Of a stretch of 64,000 bases of DNA, positions 8,669 through 17,995 are shown piece by piece. The DNA is taken from positions 2,604,001-2,668,000 of the forward strand of contig NZ_LT907982.1 of NCBI RefSeq assembly GCF_900230215.1, in the 5' to 3' direction. The first letter of the stretch is position 1, and the number at the start of each line of letters is the position of its first letter. The position numbers and the translations under genes were made by a program. The DNA is from Jatrophihabitans sp. GAS493. Lineage in GTDB: Bacteria; Actinomycetota; Actinomycetes; Mycobacteriales; Jatrophihabitantaceae. The notes below the pieces were generated by a model that was given only the letters and a program-made list of their open reading frames with translations, was not told where the DNA came from and did no database searches.

Positions 8669-11600
8669 CAACCCAGATCGCGGTCTCGGCTCGGCAGCTG
8701 GCCGGCCTGCTCGGCCTCCCGGCGCCGTCGGAGGAGCAGATCGCGGTAATCGAGTCGCCGCTGGAGCCCGGTGTGGTGATCGCGGGTGCCGGATCCGGGA
8801 AGACGGAGACGATGTCCACCCGCGTCGTCTGGCTCATCGCCAACCGATTGGTGAGCCCCGACCAGGTGCTCGGGTTGACGTTCACCCGCAAGGCGGCGGC
8901 CGAGCTGAGCCGCCGTATTCGCCGTCGGCTCGCTCAGTGGCGAATGGTGCTGGAGCACGAGACGCCGGAGGAGTCCGAGGCGATCGCCGCCCTGATTTCG
9001 GGTGAGCCGACGGTGCTGACCTACGCCGCCTACGCCGGCCGGCTGGCCGGTGAACACGCGATGCGGCTGGGCTCCGAACCCTCACCGCAGCTGCTGTCAC
9101 CGGCAATGCGCTGGCAGTTGGCCGACGGCGTCGTGCGCCGCTTCACCGGTGAGGTTCCGGTCGCCGCCGGCGTGCTGTCGACGGTGGTGAATCAGGTGCT
9201 CGATCTCGCCGATCAGCTCTCCGACCACCTGCGCAGTCCCGCCGAGCTCGAGGAGTATTCCCGGCAGGACCTCGCCTGCTTCGAGGCGCTGCCCCTGGGC
9301 AAGGGGGCGCGCGCGGTCGAGTACCCCGGTGACTCGAAGAAGTTCATCGACGCCACCGTGGTGCGCCGCGCCCTGGTCCCACTGCTTCAGGAGTTCGCCC
9401 GGGCCAAGGCGGCTCGACAGGTGTCGGACTTCGGCGACCAGATGGTGCTGGCCGCCCGGTTGGCGGAGCTCCCGGATGTAAGCCAGATCGAACGCGACCG
9501 CTTCCGGGTCGTGCTCCTGGATGAGTACCAGGACACCGGGCACGCCCAGATCGCTATGCTCACCGGGCTCTTCGCCGGCGGCCACCCGGTGACCGCAGTC
9601 GGCGACCCGTTCCAATCCATCTACGGCTGGCGCGGTGCGGCCGCGGGAAACATCGGTCGCTTCGCCGACCGGTTCCCCCTCCCGGACGGGAGCCCGGCCC
9701 GTCGCTATGCGCTGGCGACCAGCTGGCGCAACGACGCCCAGATCCTGGTCGCCGCCAATGAGGTGTCCCAGAGCCTTCGCGACGACGACCCGTTCGCGAT
9801 CGAGCTGCGGCCGCGCCCCGGCGCCGGTATGGGCGAGGTGCTGGCCGCGGTCACCGAGACCGTCGACGAGGAGGCCCGGTGGGTGGCCGAGACCATCGCA
9901 GCTCGCTGGCACGCCGAACCGTCCGGCACCCGTACGGCGGCGGTACTCGTCCGCCGACGATCCCAGATCCCGCTCATCCACGAAGCACTGCTCGATCTCG
10001 GTCTACCGGTGGAGGTCGTCGGCCTGGGTGGCCTGCTGACGACGGCCGAGGTGGCCGACGTGCGGGCCACACTTCAGGTGCTGGCTGATCACAACGCAGG
10101 CCCCGCCCTCGTGCGGTTGCTAGCCGGTGCCCGGTGGCGGATCGGTCCTCGGGATCTGGCCGTGCTTGGGCGGCGAGCCCGCAGCCTGGTGCAGGTGCGC
10201 GGTGAGGGTGCATCCCGGCTTCCCGGCGTGGTTACGGCCGACCAGCGAGTCCTGCTCGCGGCTGAATTGGCCGCAGCGGCCGAAAACGCTGAGCAGGGCA
10301 GCCTGGTCGAGGCGATCGACGACCTGGGCAACCCGAGCGACTACTCCGCTGATGGCTACGAGCGGATGCGCGCGATGTCAGACGAGCTACGACGGCTGCG
10401 CCGTCGGCTGGCCGCGCCACTCACCGAACTGGTGGCCGAGGTCGAGTCGACGATCGGAATCGATGTCGAGGTCGCCGCCCGCGCCGATCGAGCCGGCGTC
10501 GGTCGGACGCACCTGGATCGGCTGCTCGACGAGGCGGCCCGCTTCTCCGTCGAGGCGGACGAGGTTTCACTGCCGGCTTTCCTGACCTTCCTCGACGCCG
10601 CCGAGGACGAGGAGAACGGCCTGGAACAGGGCGAGCTCAGCGTCGAGTCCGAACGCATCCAAGTCCTGACCGTGCACGGCGCAAAGGGTCTTGAGTGGAA
10701 CATGGTCGCCGTGCCCGGTCTGCTGGAGGGCATCTTTCCCGGTAGCACCGTCGGTATCGACTGGACCAAGACCAAGGGGCTGCTTCCGGCGCCACTGCGC
10801 GGCGACCATGCCGACCTACCGAGGTTCAACCTGACCCAGGCGACCGATCGCAGCGACGTGTCGAAGGGCCTGAAGACCTACAACGACCAGGTGAAGGCCC
10901 GGCAGCGACTGGAGGAGCGGCGCCTGGCCTACGTCGCCTTCACCAGAGCTCGCTCCACTCTGCTCGTCAGCGGATTCTGCTGGGACAACACCAAGAAGCC
11001 GCGGGTCGTCTCGCCATTCCTGGCCGAGGTCGCCGAACACGCCGAGGTCGGGCAGTGGTTCACTCCGGAGCCGGAGGCTGACAACCCCACAACCCGCGAG
11101 CCGGTGGTGCACGCGTGGCCGGTCGACCCGCTGGAACGGCGGCGGGTCGAGGTGGAGGCCGGTGCCGAACGGGTCCGGGAGCAGCGGCGGCGGCTGCGTG
11201 AATCGGGTGATCGGGATAGCGAGGGCGTCGCCGTGTTGCCCGGTCTGCTCGGCGACGCCACCGAAGAGACCGCCCGATGGCGCCGCGATGTCGATCTGCT
11301 GTTGGAGGAGCGGGCCCGACTGGCCGCCACCACGGCCACCGACGTTGTCCTGCCGAGCATGCTCTCGGTCTCGCAGCTGGTGGCGCTGCGCCGCAGTCCG
11401 GACGAGCTGGCCCGTGTCCTACGGCGCCCACTGCCAGTGCGCCCAGCGCCGCTGGCCCGACGCGGAACCCTCTTCCACACCTGGTTGGAGCAGCGTTGGT
11501 CGGCGCAGTCCCTCCTCGACATCGACGAGCTTCCGGGCGCCTCTGACGTGGGCGCCGATGACGCCGACTTCGAAGCGCTGAGGATCGCCTTCGACGCCAG

Positions 11601-11961
11601 CCCATGGGCCGCACGGACGCCGATCGAGGTGGAGGTCGGTTTCGAGATGGCGGTCGGATCGGTCGTCGTTCGCGGGCGTATGGACGCCGTATTCGGCCCG
11701 GAGTCAGCCACCCCCGGCACCGACTGGACGGTGGTCGACTGGAAGACCGGGGCGCGTCCGCACGGGGCCGAAGCGGCGGCCGCCGCCGTCCAGCTCGCCG
11801 CCTACCGGCTGGCCTGGGCGCAGTTGCTGGGCATCGAGCCCGACGACGAGGCGGGCCTGGCCCGAGTTGGGGCGGCGTTTCACTACGTGCGCACCAATGA
11901 GACCGTCCGTCCGGTCGATCTCCTCGATGCCGCCGGGCTAGCCGCGCTCATCAACGGCTGA
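8665..11961 (+). CDS. adnB: AdnB: helicase-nuclease subunit
   Basis: The partner of AdnA, about 1098 residues from the GTG at 8665 (M. smegmatis AdnB is 1095). The GTGA overlap with the adnA stop indicates translational coupling and equal expression. Motifs: Walker A GAGSGKTE (about 40-47), Walker B LLDEYQDTGHAQ, TVHGAKGLEWN, RLAYVAFTRAR, and the C-terminal nuclease motif VVDWKTG. The N-terminal extension from 8611 is unlikely because it lies inside adnA. In mycobacteria the AdnB motor drives unwinding. Confidence 0.92.
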   Translation: MTTQIAVSARQLAGLLGLPAPSEEQIAVIESPLEPGVVIAGAGSGKTETMSTRVVWLIANRLVSPDQVLGLTFTRKAAAELSRRIRRRLAQWRMVLEHETPEESEAIAALISGEPTVLTYAAYAGRLAGEHAMRLGSEPSPQLLSPAMRWQLADGVVRRFTGEVPVAAGVLSTVVNQVLDLADQLSDHLRSPAELEEYSRQDLACFEALPLGKGARAVEYPGDSKKFIDATVVRRALVPLLQEFARAKAARQVSDFGDQMVLAARLAELPDVSQIERDRFRVVLLDEYQDTGHAQIAMLTGLFAGGHPVTAVGDPFQSIYGWRGAAAGNIGRFADRFPLPDGSPARRYALATSWRNDAQILVAANEVSQSLRDDDPFAIELRPRPGAGMGEVLAAVTETVDEEARWVAETIAARWHAEPSGTRTAAVLVRRRSQIPLIHEALLDLGLPVEVVGLGGLLTTAEVADVRATLQVLADHNAGPALVRLLAGARWRIGPRDLAVLGRRARSLVQVRGEGASRLPGVVTADQRVLLAAELAAAAENAEQGSLVEAIDDLGNPSDYSADGYERMRAMSDELRRLRRRLAAPLTELVAEVESTIGIDVEVAARADRAGVGRTHLDRLLDEAARFSVEADEVSLPAFLTFLDAAEDEENGLEQGELSVESERIQVLTVHGAKGLEWNMVAVPGLLEGIFPGSTVGIDWTKTKGLLPAPLRGDHADLPRFNLTQATDRSDVSKGLKTYNDQVKARQRLEERRLAYVAFTRARSTLLVSGFCWDNTKKPRVVSPFLAEVAEHAEVGQWFTPEPEADNPTTREPVVHAWPVDPLERRRVEVEAGAERVREQRRRLRESGDRDSEGVAVLPGLLGDATEETARWRRDVDLLLEERARLAATTATDVVLPSMLSVSQLVALRRSPDELARVLRRPLPVRPAPLARRGTLFHTWLEQRWSAQSLLDIDELPGASDVGADDADFEALRIAFDASPWAARTPIEVEVGFEMAVGSVVVRGRMDAVFGPESATPGTDWTVVDWKTGARPHGAEAAAAAVQLAAYRLAWAQLLGIEPDDEAGLARVGAAFHYVRTNETVRPVDLLDAAGLAALING

Positions 11962-12040
11962 GCAACGAATGATCACTCCGAAAGGGTCGGGCAGTCGGCC
12001 GGCGTCGCGACGTCGTTGTTGGTCGCCCACCTCGGCGCAC

Positions 12041-12052
12041 TAGCGTGAAGGT
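12041..12052 (+). promoter_or_regulatory. Leaderless promoter of the M20 peptidase gene
   Basis: A -10 box TAGCGT (12041-12046) lies six nucleotides before the ATG at 12053. A possible -35 TTGGTC sits at 12019-12024 with a 16-bp spacer. The mRNA probably starts at the A of the ATG. Confidence 0.5.
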
Positions 12053-13501
12053 ATGACGACAGTGCGCGAATTCATCGACATTCATCGCCACGACCTGCTG
12101 CGCGACCTGGACGAATGGCTGCGGATCCCAGGCATCAGTGCTCAGCCGGCTCATCACGCAGACGTCCTGCGCAGCGCGGAGTGGTTCGCCGCGGCCGCCA
12201 CCCGCACCGGATTTCCAACGGTCGAGATCTGGCCCACCGCGGGTATGCCGACGGTCTTCGCCGAATGGCCGAGTGACGACCCCGACGCGCCCACCGTGGT
12301 CGTCTACGGCCACCACGACGTGCAGCCGGTCGACCCGATCGAACTCTGGACGAGTGACCCCTTCGACCCGACGATCGACGGAGACCTCCTGCGGGCCCGC
12401 GGTGCCTCCGACGACAAGGGGCAACTCCTCTTCCACCTGCTCGCGGTCCGGGCCCATCTCGCCGCGACCGGGCTCACATCCCCGGCGGTAAACCTCAAGC
12501 TGCTGATCGAAGGGGAGGAGGAGTCGGGCTCGCCGAACTTCGAGCAGCTGCTCGCCGACCGGCATGAGCGGTTAGCCTGCGACGTCGTCGTGATCACCGA
12601 TACCGGCATGCTCGCCGCGGATACCCCGAGCACGGTCACCGGGATGCGCGGGTTGGTCGCGGCCACCGTGTACTTCCACGGCCCCGACCTCGACCTGCAC
12701 TCCGGTGTCTTCGGTGGCGCTGTTCCCAACCCGGCGACCGCGATCGCGGCGCTGGTCGCCGCACTGCACGACGACGACGGCCGCGTGCAGATCCCGGGTT
12801 TCTATGACGATGTGCTGTCGCTGACCGCCTCCGAGCGGGAACTCTTCGCCAAGGTCCCCTTCGCCGAGAGCGAGTTCCTCAGTGTCGCCAAGTCACGCGC
12901 CCTCGACGGGGAAGCCGGCTACAGCACGCTGGAACGCCTCGGCGCCCGCCCGACGGCCGAGGTCAACGGAATCGGCGGTGGCTACCAAGGCGACGGTGGC
13001 AAGACAATCGTCCCCTCCGACGCGTTCGCCAAGCTCTCGTTCCGCCTCGTCGCCAGCCAGGTTCCGGAGCGCATCCGCCTCGCGGTGGAGGAGTTCGTCG
13101 CGACGCGCACCCCGGTCGGTATCCAGGCCCGGGTCGAGTGGGACGGCGACGGGGTCGCGCCGTGTCTGGTCCCACTCGGGACGCCGGCCTACGACGCCCT
13201 CGCAGCGTCCATCAGTGAGGCCTTCGACGGGCGAGAGGTGCTGCCCACCCGGGAGGGAGGAAGCGGGCCGGAGGCGGCGATCCAGCAGGCACTGGGCGTC
13301 CCGCTCGTCTTCCTCGGCGTCGGCCTGCCCGACGATCAGATCCACGCGCCGAACGAGAAGGTCAACCTCTCCATGCTCTACAAGGGTGCCGAGATAGCGG
13401 CCGGACTCTGGTCCCGGTTCGCGCAGGTGGGCGCCGCCGCGCTGCGCGATCTCACCCCGGCCGAGTCACCGGCGGCCGGTGACGGGTCGGCCGCCGGATG
13501 A
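12053..13501 (+). CDS. M20-family metallopeptidase (dipeptidase)
   Basis: A 482-residue co-catalytic zinc peptidase of family M20. Metal and catalytic residues are recognisable: His in YGHHDVQP, Asp in RGASDDKGQ, the EE pair in EGEEESGSP, Asp in ITDTGML, and the late His in DQIHAPNE. The VVVYGHHDVQPVDP block and overall length resemble carnosinase/CNDP-like dipeptidases. The next gene starts within its stop (ATGA), suggesting one transcript with the lipoprotein. Confidence 0.88.
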   Translation: MTTVREFIDIHRHDLLRDLDEWLRIPGISAQPAHHADVLRSAEWFAAAATRTGFPTVEIWPTAGMPTVFAEWPSDDPDAPTVVVYGHHDVQPVDPIELWTSDPFDPTIDGDLLRARGASDDKGQLLFHLLAVRAHLAATGLTSPAVNLKLLIEGEEESGSPNFEQLLADRHERLACDVVVITDTGMLAADTPSTVTGMRGLVAATVYFHGPDLDLHSGVFGGAVPNPATAIAALVAALHDDDGRVQIPGFYDDVLSLTASERELFAKVPFAESEFLSVAKSRALDGEAGYSTLERLGARPTAEVNGIGGGYQGDGGKTIVPSDAFAKLSFRLVASQVPERIRLAVEEFVATRTPVGIQARVEWDGDGVAPCLVPLGTPAYDALAASISEAFDGREVLPTREGGSGPEAAIQQALGVPLVFLGVGLPDDQIHAPNEKVNLSMLYKGAEIAAGLWSRFAQVGAAALRDLTPAESPAAGDGSAAG

Positions 13502-14208
13502 GCCGCCGCCGGCCCAGTATCGGCGAGGCGGCCGTGCTGGCGGTGCTGTGCCTGACACTGCTTGGCACCAGCCTGGTCGCCTGCTCGACGACGATCTCAG
13601 GCACCGCGAGCCGCGGATTCTTCCAGTCCGCCGGTCCGTCGCCCGCCCCGGACGCCACCGCTCCCCAGACCTCCTCCCCGCCGGATGAGAGCGACCCCAC
13701 CCCGGATCCGGCGCTGAACTGCCCGACGGTGAATCACGTGGCCGCGAAGCTGCGCTACCGGTGCCTCACCACCGGGATGACCCCGGGTCAGGACAGCCTC
13801 TGGCCGGTGGTCTTCGTGAAACCGGTCGAAACGTCCTGGTGGCTCGATGAGGGTTCCGGCCTCTGGGGGCCGCTCGACGGGGACACACTGGCCGATGTCA
13901 CCGTCGACATCCGCGGCCGGGAGGTCGATGCCGGCTCCTACGGCCCGACGCCGGCGATCAAGACCCTCGCCGCGAAGAACACCACGATTGACGGGCATCC
14001 GGCCCACATCCTGCAGACCCGCTTCACGATCGACCCGACCTACGTCAAGGAGCGGAAACTCAAAGTGCGGACCGAGGTCTCCTGGATCGTCGCCATCTCC
14101 ATCGACGCCACGTCGGCGTCGGTGTGGTTCGTCTCCGTTCCCGACGAGGCCGCGTCGCTCATGCCGGCCGCCGCCGCCCTCGCCACGAGCATCGTGGTGC
14201 TGCCGTGA
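13498..14208 (+). CDS. Putative lipoprotein, unknown function
   Basis: A 236-residue protein with an Arg-rich start, a hydrophobic signal and a lipobox LVAC (Cys29), so it is predicted to be lipid-anchored on the outer face of the membrane. A Ser/Pro/Thr-rich linker follows, then an unrecognised alpha/beta domain (about 75-236) with two cysteines. It overlaps the M20 gene by 4 bp. I do not recognise the family. Confidence 0.75.
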   Translation: MSRRRPSIGEAAVLAVLCLTLLGTSLVACSTTISGTASRGFFQSAGPSPAPDATAPQTSSPPDESDPTPDPALNCPTVNHVAAKLRYRCLTTGMTPGQDSLWPVVFVKPVETSWWLDEGSGLWGPLDGDTLADVTVDIRGREVDAGSYGPTPAIKTLAAKNTTIDGHPAHILQTRFTIDPTYVKERKLKVRTEVSWIVAISIDATSASVWFVSVPDEAASLMPAAAALATSIVVLP

Positions 14209-14291
14209 GCGCGCTCTTGGAGATGGCGGGGTGGGGTGCGCGCTGCCGCCGTGTGCTCGCTGCCGCCAAGTGCGGACTGCAGTCCAACACG

Positions 14292-14303
14292 TAGGGTGAA
14301 CCA
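14292..14303 (+). promoter_or_regulatory. Leaderless promoter of the M16 peptidase pair
   Basis: TAGGGT (14292-14297) is six nucleotides before the GTG at 14304, giving a probable leaderless mRNA for the two M16 genes. Confidence 0.5.
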
Positions 14304-15611
14304 GTGCCACGTGAGATGAAGCTTCCCGCCCCCTCCTTCACCCTCCATCACCAGACGCTGGCCAATGGCCTACGGGTCGTCCTGGCTCCCGATCGGTCCG
14401 CGCCGGTCGTCGGCGTCGCGGTGCTCTACGACGTGGGGATCCGCTCCGAGCCGGAGGGGCGAACCGGCTTCGCTCATCTCTTCGAACATCTGATGTTCCA
14501 GGGGTCGGCCAACCTCGAGAAACTCGAGCACTTCCGCCTCGTGCAGTCCTCCGGCGGCGTCTTCAACGGGAGCACCCACTTCGACTACACCAACTACTTC
14601 GAGGCGCTGCCGTCCAACGCCCTGGAACGCGGTCTCTTCCTGGAGGCCGACCGGATGCTCAGTCCGCGCATCACCGAGGAGAACCTGGCCAACCAACTGG
14701 CCGTGGTGAAGGAGGAGATCCGGGTCAACGTCCTGAACCGGCCCTACGGAGGTTTCCCGTGGCTTGAACTGCCACCGGTCCTCTTCGACACCTTCCCGAA
14801 CGCTCACAACGGGTACGGCGGCTTCGTCGATCTGGAGAGCGCGACCGTGGCCGATGCCAAGGATTTCTTCAAGAAGTACTACGCACCCTCCAACGCGGTG
14901 CTGGCCGTCGGTGGTGATTTCGACACCGCCGATGCACTCGCCCTCGTCGAGAAGCACTTCGGCGCCATTCCGGCCCGCCGCACACCTAAGCGTCCCAGCT
15001 TCGCCGAGCCGCCGCTCACCAGCGAGCGCCGCGCACAGGCTCGCGACGAGCACGCTCCGATGCCGGCGGTGGCCATCGGTTACCGCGTGCCCGACCCGAT
15101 CGGCAAGCTCGACGCCCACCTGGCCAACGTGCTGCTGGCCGAGGTCCTCAGCGACGGTGATGCTTCCCGGCTGAACCGTCGACTGGTGCAGCGCGACCAA
15201 CTGGTGATCGATGTCGGCGCCTACCTGGGCGAGTTCGGTGATCCGTTCGACGAGCGTGACCCGTCGGCCTTCACGATCACCGCCCACTACCCGGATGCCG
15301 GGTCGCTGGAGTCGATTCTCTCGGCCATCGACGACGAGCTGACCCAGATCGCCACCGACGGTCTGGCCGGCGGCGAACTCGACCGGGTGCGAGCCCGGCT
15401 GATCAGCTCCATGCTGCGCGAGTTGGATGCGGTCATCTCCCGCACCCTTGAGTTCGCGAAGTTCGAACTTCTCTTCGGACGGGCCGAGTTGATCGCTGAG
15501 CTGCCGGGGCGGCTGGCCGCGATCACCGACGCCGACGTCCAGGCGGCCGCAGCGCAGCTGACACCGAATCGCCGCGCCGTCGTCGAACTGATCGCCGGAG
15601 GAGCACGATGA
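14304..15611 (+). CDS. M16 zinc metallopeptidase, catalytic subunit
   Basis: A 435-residue M16 (pitrilysin/processing-peptidase) protein. The inverted zinc motif HLFEH (HxxEH) lies near residue 56 and a downstream acidic stretch supplies the third ligand. No signal peptide is visible. The next gene encodes a similar-sized M16 protein lacking HxxEH, so the two probably form the catalytic/non-catalytic heterodimer known for this family. Both are coupled by an ATGA overlap. The substrate is unknown. Confidence 0.88.
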   Translation: MPREMKLPAPSFTLHHQTLANGLRVVLAPDRSAPVVGVAVLYDVGIRSEPEGRTGFAHLFEHLMFQGSANLEKLEHFRLVQSSGGVFNGSTHFDYTNYFEALPSNALERGLFLEADRMLSPRITEENLANQLAVVKEEIRVNVLNRPYGGFPWLELPPVLFDTFPNAHNGYGGFVDLESATVADAKDFFKKYYAPSNAVLAVGGDFDTADALALVEKHFGAIPARRTPKRPSFAEPPLTSERRAQARDEHAPMPAVAIGYRVPDPIGKLDAHLANVLLAEVLSDGDASRLNRRLVQRDQLVIDVGAYLGEFGDPFDERDPSAFTITAHYPDAGSLESILSAIDDELTQIATDGLAGGELDRVRARLISSMLRELDAVISRTLEFAKFELLFGRAELIAELPGRLAAITDADVQAAAAQLTPNRRAVVELIAGGAR

Positions 15612-16993
15612 GCCCGCAGACTTCAAAGAGCCGCAAGAGCCCGAAGAAGATCGAGCTGGCCACCGGTGCCGTCCCGCCGCTGACTTCTCCTCGGCGACCG
15701 CGAAAGCTCACCGAGGGCAAGCGGACGCTGGCCAACGGGCTGCGCGTCGTGGTGGTACGCAAGCCCGGTGTGCCGTTGGTCGAGGTGCGGCTGCGGGTGC
15801 CGTTCTTCTCCGCTCACCCCGGACATTCAGCACTGGCCAGCGTGCTGTCCGACAGCGCGCTCACCGGCACGTCGCGTTACGACCGGGCCGGTCTGGCCGG
15901 CGCCATTCAGGCCCTCGGTGGTGATCTTGGGAGCGGCGTCGACGCCGACCGCCTCATCTTCTCGGGCAGCGTGCTGGCGACGAACATGGTCCCGCTGCTG
16001 AACATCCTCGCCGACGTCCTCACCGACGCCAGCTACGCGCACTCTGAGGTCAAGGCCGAGCGGGAGCGGCTCATCGAACGGCTGAGCATCGCCCGCTCGC
16101 GAGCCGGGGTAGTCGCGGCGGAGGCCCTCGCCGCCCGCATGTGGGGCGACCACCCGTACGCGCGGGAGCTGCCCCATGTCGGGGAGGTCGAAGCGGTCAC
16201 GGCGGCCAAGGTGCGCAAGCTGGCCGATCATTCGATCCGCCCGTCCGAGGCGGTTCTGGTCATCGTCGGTGACGTCTCACCGGTGCGTGCCCTGGACCAG
16301 ATCGAGAAGGCCCTCGCCGGTTGGACCGGACACGCGAAGAACAAGAAGTCACTTGCGCTGCCGACGTTTACCGGGGGACCGGTTGTCCTCGTCGACCGTC
16401 CCGGTTCGGTGCAGTCCTCGCTGCGTCTCGGCGGCACCGCGCTGCGCCGCGACGATCCACGTTTTGCTGCGCTTCAGCTGGCCAACCTCGTCTTTGGTGG
16501 CTACTTCTCCTCGCGCTGGAACGAGAACATCCGCGAGGACAAGGGATACACCTACGGACCGCACAGCCGGATCGAGCACAACCAGCTCGGCTCGGCACTG
16601 ATCTTCGACGCCGATGTGGCCACCGAGGTGACGGCGCCGGCGCTACTGGAGACTTACTACGAGCTGGGGAAGCTGGCTTCACTGCCGATCACCGACAAGG
16701 AACTCGAATCGGCCCGTCAGTACGCCATCGGGACGCTGGCGCTCTCCACCGCGACGCAGGCCGGCCTGGCCTCGACCCTCTCCGGGCTGTCGGCCAGCGG
16801 GCTCGACGCGGACTGGATCGCTACCCATCCGGCGCGCCTGCTCGCGGTGACCACCGAAGAGATCCGTGAAGTGAGCGCGGAGTTCTTCGCGCCGTCGAAG
16901 CTGGTCACCGTCGTCGTCGGCGATGCCGAGAAGGTTTCAGCGCCGCTGGGCATCCTGACCGAGGTCACCACCGCCGAATCTTCTGAGAAGTAA
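15608..16993 (+). CDS. M16 family protein, non-catalytic partner
   Basis: A 461-residue M16-fold protein with about 45 basic residues before the domain. At the place of the zinc motif it reads HPGHSALASVLSD, so HxxEH is lost and the protein should not be catalytic. The later R/Y substrate-clamp region (ENIREDKGYTYG) is retained, as in non-catalytic subunits. It starts in the stop of the catalytic gene (ATGA), supporting a 1:1 complex. Confidence 0.87.
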   Translation: MSPQTSKSRKSPKKIELATGAVPPLTSPRRPRKLTEGKRTLANGLRVVVVRKPGVPLVEVRLRVPFFSAHPGHSALASVLSDSALTGTSRYDRAGLAGAIQALGGDLGSGVDADRLIFSGSVLATNMVPLLNILADVLTDASYAHSEVKAERERLIERLSIARSRAGVVAAEALAARMWGDHPYARELPHVGEVEAVTAAKVRKLADHSIRPSEAVLVIVGDVSPVRALDQIEKALAGWTGHAKNKKSLALPTFTGGPVVLVDRPGSVQSSLRLGGTALRRDDPRFAALQLANLVFGGYFSSRWNENIREDKGYTYGPHSRIEHNQLGSALIFDADVATEVTAPALLETYYELGKLASLPITDKELESARQYAIGTLALSTATQAGLASTLSGLSASGLDADWIATHPARLLAVTTEEIREVSAEFFAPSKLVTVVVGDAEKVSAPLGILTEVTTAESSEK

Positions 16994-17011
16994 GGGCCTT
17001 CGAGCAGACGT

Positions 17012-17950
17012 ATGGAAAACCAGCCGCCGTTGAGCCGCGCCACCTTCGATCGCGCCGCGCTGCACCGCACCGACGATGCCTGGCTGGCGGCGGCCTGGGA
17101 CCGGGCGAAGGTTGCGTTGCTGAACCAGCGTGGCGCGACCCCGACCAGCAAGGTCGACGGGGGCTGGCAGCCGGTCTGGAGCGATGCTTCCTGGGTCGCC
17201 CGATTCAGCGACGACCACCCGTCGGTGCTGGTCGAGCGACGATTCCTCGGCATCATCGACGACGTCCCATACTTCTCCGCGACTCTGACCGCCGAGGCCG
17301 ATGACGAGGACTGGCGCGGGCTGCGGGAGATCGGTGGCGCTGTCGACGATCTGACCGGGAGCCTGCTGGCCACGGCGCTCGGACTGCAGCAGTGGCATGC
17401 CCGTCATCCGCACTGCGCCCTCTGTGGCGAACTCACCGTCCAGACGCTCGCCGGCTGGACCAGAACCTGTCCGCGGGACAGCAGCGTGCACTTTCCGCGC
17501 ACCGACCCGGCGGTGATCATGCTCATCCACGACGGCGGCGACCGTGCGCTGCTCGGACGCGGCGCCGCCTGGGGGGTCGGGCGCTTCTCAACCCTCGCCG
17601 GTTTCGTCGAGCCGGGGGAGTCGCTCGAGGCAGCGGTCGCCCGAGAGGTCTTTGAAGAGGTCGGGGTGAGGGTCGGTGACATTCGCTACGTGGCCAGTCA
17701 GCCGTGGCCGTTCCCGGCGTCGCTGATGGTCGGATTCACGGCTCGGGCCATCGACGACGGCACCATTGAACTCGATGACGACGAGGTCGTCGACGCGGGG
17801 TGGTTCACCCGGGAAGAGGTTCGTCAGGCCGGCGTGTGGACCGACGACCCGGCGGCCGATTCACCGGAGAACGGGTCGCGGCTGCGGGCCATCCCGCCGC
17901 AGTTCTCAATCTCACGTCACCTGATCGACGGATGGCTCGAGAGCGAATAG
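17012..17950 (+). CDS. nudC: NADH pyrophosphatase NudC
   Basis: NudC hydrolyses NAD(H) and can remove NAD caps from RNA. The 312-residue protein has the NudC N-terminal domain, a zinc ribbon (CALC about 133-136 and a further Cys in RTCPRD), a Nudix box spanning GFVEPGES to REVFEEVGV, and the diagnostic SQPWPFPASLM motif after it. It lies upstream of mrx1/uvrD2 as in mycobacteria. Start ATG 17012, 18 bp after the M16 stop. Confidence 0.93.
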   Translation: MENQPPLSRATFDRAALHRTDDAWLAAAWDRAKVALLNQRGATPTSKVDGGWQPVWSDASWVARFSDDHPSVLVERRFLGIIDDVPYFSATLTAEADDEDWRGLREIGGAVDDLTGSLLATALGLQQWHARHPHCALCGELTVQTLAGWTRTCPRDSSVHFPRTDPAVIMLIHDGGDRALLGRGAAWGVGRFSTLAGFVEPGESLEAAVAREVFEEVGVRVGDIRYVASQPWPFPASLMVGFTARAIDDGTIELDDDEVVDAGWFTREEVRQAGVWTDDPAADSPENGSRLRAIPPQFSISRHLIDGWLESE

Positions 17951-17995
17951 GCCCGCACAGGCGAGACGATCGGCGGCTACTCGGCTGCGAGCGGG

